24,061 nucleotides of DNA from CAXMST01 sp035267205. Lineage in GTDB: Bacteria > Actinomycetota > Thermoleophilia > Solirubrobacterales > 70-9. Under the pieces are notes generated by a model, which worked only from the letters and a program-made list of their open reading frames with translations, did not search any database and had not been told where the DNA came from. How positions within the stretch are numbered: position 1 is the stretch's first letter; each line of letters starts with the position of its first letter. The position numbers and the translations under genes were made by a program. Below are positions 23,438-24,061 of this stretch, in pieces. The stretch is taken from assembly GCA_035267205.1 (NCBI GenBank), contig DATFLZ010000217.1, positions 1-24,061 on the forward strand, given 5' to 3'.

Positions 23438-24061
23438 TCAGACCTCGCGCATCGTCGTCGCGATCGAGAGCATCTCGGCCTCGCCGATGCTCTGCACCAG
23501 CGTGTTGTTGAGCCAGTAGGAGTTGCCGTCCTGCCTCCAGCCGACCAGGCGCAGGCGCCCGCCGTCGTAGAAGAGCAGGTACTCGCGGCCGTCGATCTTG
23601 CGCGTCTCGGACGGGTTGCGCAGGATCGGCGGATCGTCCCACGTCGTACCCATCACGCCGTAGTACTCGGTCTGGAACGAGGGCTGGTACTGGATCACGG
23701 TCTTGTAGCCGGATTCCTTCTTGTCGTCCTCGTTCTTGTACTCGTAGGTCCGCGAGCCGGTGCTGAAGCTGGAGCCGGGCGCGACCCGAGTCGGGTAGAA
23801 GACCGGGATCCCGAGCCGGCGTGAGTTCTTGGCAGCGTCTGCCGCGAACCGATCGGCGAGGGTCGGGAACTTCTGATCGGTCACGGCCTCGGTGTCGATC
23901 ACGTTGGCGCCGGCGGTCGGATCCTTGTCCTTCTTTTTCTTCTTCTTCTTTTTCTTCTTCTTCTCACCGTCGTTCTTCTCGGTCGCCTTCTCCCCACCGC
24001 GCTGGCCGGAGGAACCCGCGCCGTTGAGGAACTCGTTCTTCGCCTTCTTCACCTGGCCGTC
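23438..24061 (-). CDS. C-terminal part of a second, tandem LCP-family protein, 5'-truncated
   Basis: The frame is open to the window edge (207 codons visible). The first visible residues, DGQVKKAKNEFLNG, align with the end of the LCP domain of the neighbouring protein (EIDRAVDRFLEG), so this is most likely another LCP protein whose anchor and catalytic domain lie outside the window. A Gly/Ser/Lys-rich linker includes eleven consecutive Lys (23930-23962). The ~125-residue C-terminal module that follows is about half identical to that of the downstream LCP protein, sharing SRTYEY, TEYYGV-GTTW-DPPILR-PSE and DGR-YLL. Its stop TGA lies four bases before the proposed CTG of the next gene, suggesting coupled translation. 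A non-LCP protein sharing only the C-terminal module cannot be excluded. Confidence 0.75.
   Translation of the reverse strand, partial: DGQVKKAKNEFLNGAGSSGQRGGEKATEKNDGEKKKKKKKKKKKDKDPTAGANVIDTEAVTDQKFPTLADRFAADAAKNSRRLGIPVFYPTRVAPGSSFSTGSRTYEYKNEDDKKESGYKTVIQYQPSFQTEYYGVMGTTWDDPPILRNPSETRKIDGREYLLFYDGGRLRLVGWRQDGNSYWLNNTLVQSIGEAEMLSIATTMREV
23930..23962 (-). repeat. AAG-type trinucleotide tract encoding eleven Lys
   Basis: Eleven Lys codons in a row, nine AAG and two AAA, lie in the linker of the truncated LCP-like protein. It is the only low-complexity A-rich tract in a high-GC window, and it can lengthen or shorten in steps of one codon. Confidence 0.9.

Noticed and set aside
21334..23511. 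725-residue plus-strand frame opposite the dehydrogenase and LCP genes
   Set aside because: It has no domain signature and is opposite two well-supported genes. Its existence follows from codon bias in GC-rich DNA.

Overview
This window is about 24 kb of high-GC DNA, close to 70% by eye. It is packed with short-spaced or overlapping genes using ATG, GTG and occasionally TTG starts. The gene set points to an actinobacterium, most likely the Thermoleophilia/Solirubrobacterales side of the phylum: an AdnAB/AddAB-like helicase-nuclease pair, a MarP-type membrane serine protease, a MecA-N-type penicillin-binding protein, a DrrAB-type exporter, an FHA protein, LCP proteins and a fused phosphoglucose/phosphomannose isomerase. 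The lineage is an inference from gene content and base composition. No rRNA, tRNA, insertion sequence, prophage or CRISPR array is visible. Many genes have a TAnnnT hexamer 5-10 bases before the start codon and no Shine-Dalgarno sequence, which suggests widespread leaderless transcripts.

Layout. (1) 3-4540: two coupled DNA-repair nuclease/helicase subunits, the first cut by the window edge, followed by a gamma-glutamylcyclotransferase-like gene (4550-5146). (2) 5163-8602: an HxlR regulator and a MarP-like protease on the minus strand, divergent from a class B penicillin-binding protein, which makes a cell-envelope block. (3) 8639-11498: a lipoprotein, an SRPBCC protein, a small zinc-ribbon protein, an FHA-domain protein and an orphan Soj-type ParA ATPase. 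(4) 11529-14630: a three-gene ABC exporter operon divergent from a MarR regulator. The 86-base intergenic region holds two face-to-face leaderless promoters and a palindrome over one -35 box. (5) 14661-17786, minus strand: a compact operon of nucleotidyltransferase, zinc-ribbon membrane protein, thioredoxin-like protein, redoxin and homoserine kinase. (6) 17923-18381: a small lipoprotein. (7) 18412-24061, minus strand: a surface-polysaccharide block of phosphoglucose/phosphomannose isomerase, mannose-1-phosphate guanylyltransferase-like enzyme, UDP-glucose-type dehydrogenase and two tandem LCP proteins sharing an unusual C-terminal domain. The distal LCP gene runs off the window.

How the parts fit. 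Region 7 and the nucleotidyltransferase of region 5 make activated hexoses (GDP-mannose-like and UDP-glucuronate-like). The LCP proteins would attach the finished glycopolymers to the wall. The penicillin-binding protein and MarP act on peptidoglycan synthesis and remodelling. The most unusual observations are the paired LCP proteins with a repeated C-terminal module, the lack of any conventional start codon for one of them, a roughly 70-base low-GC, rare-codon island exactly over the catalytic loop of the sugar dehydrogenase, and the symmetric leaderless MarR/ABC control region. No confident new defence or mobile system was found.
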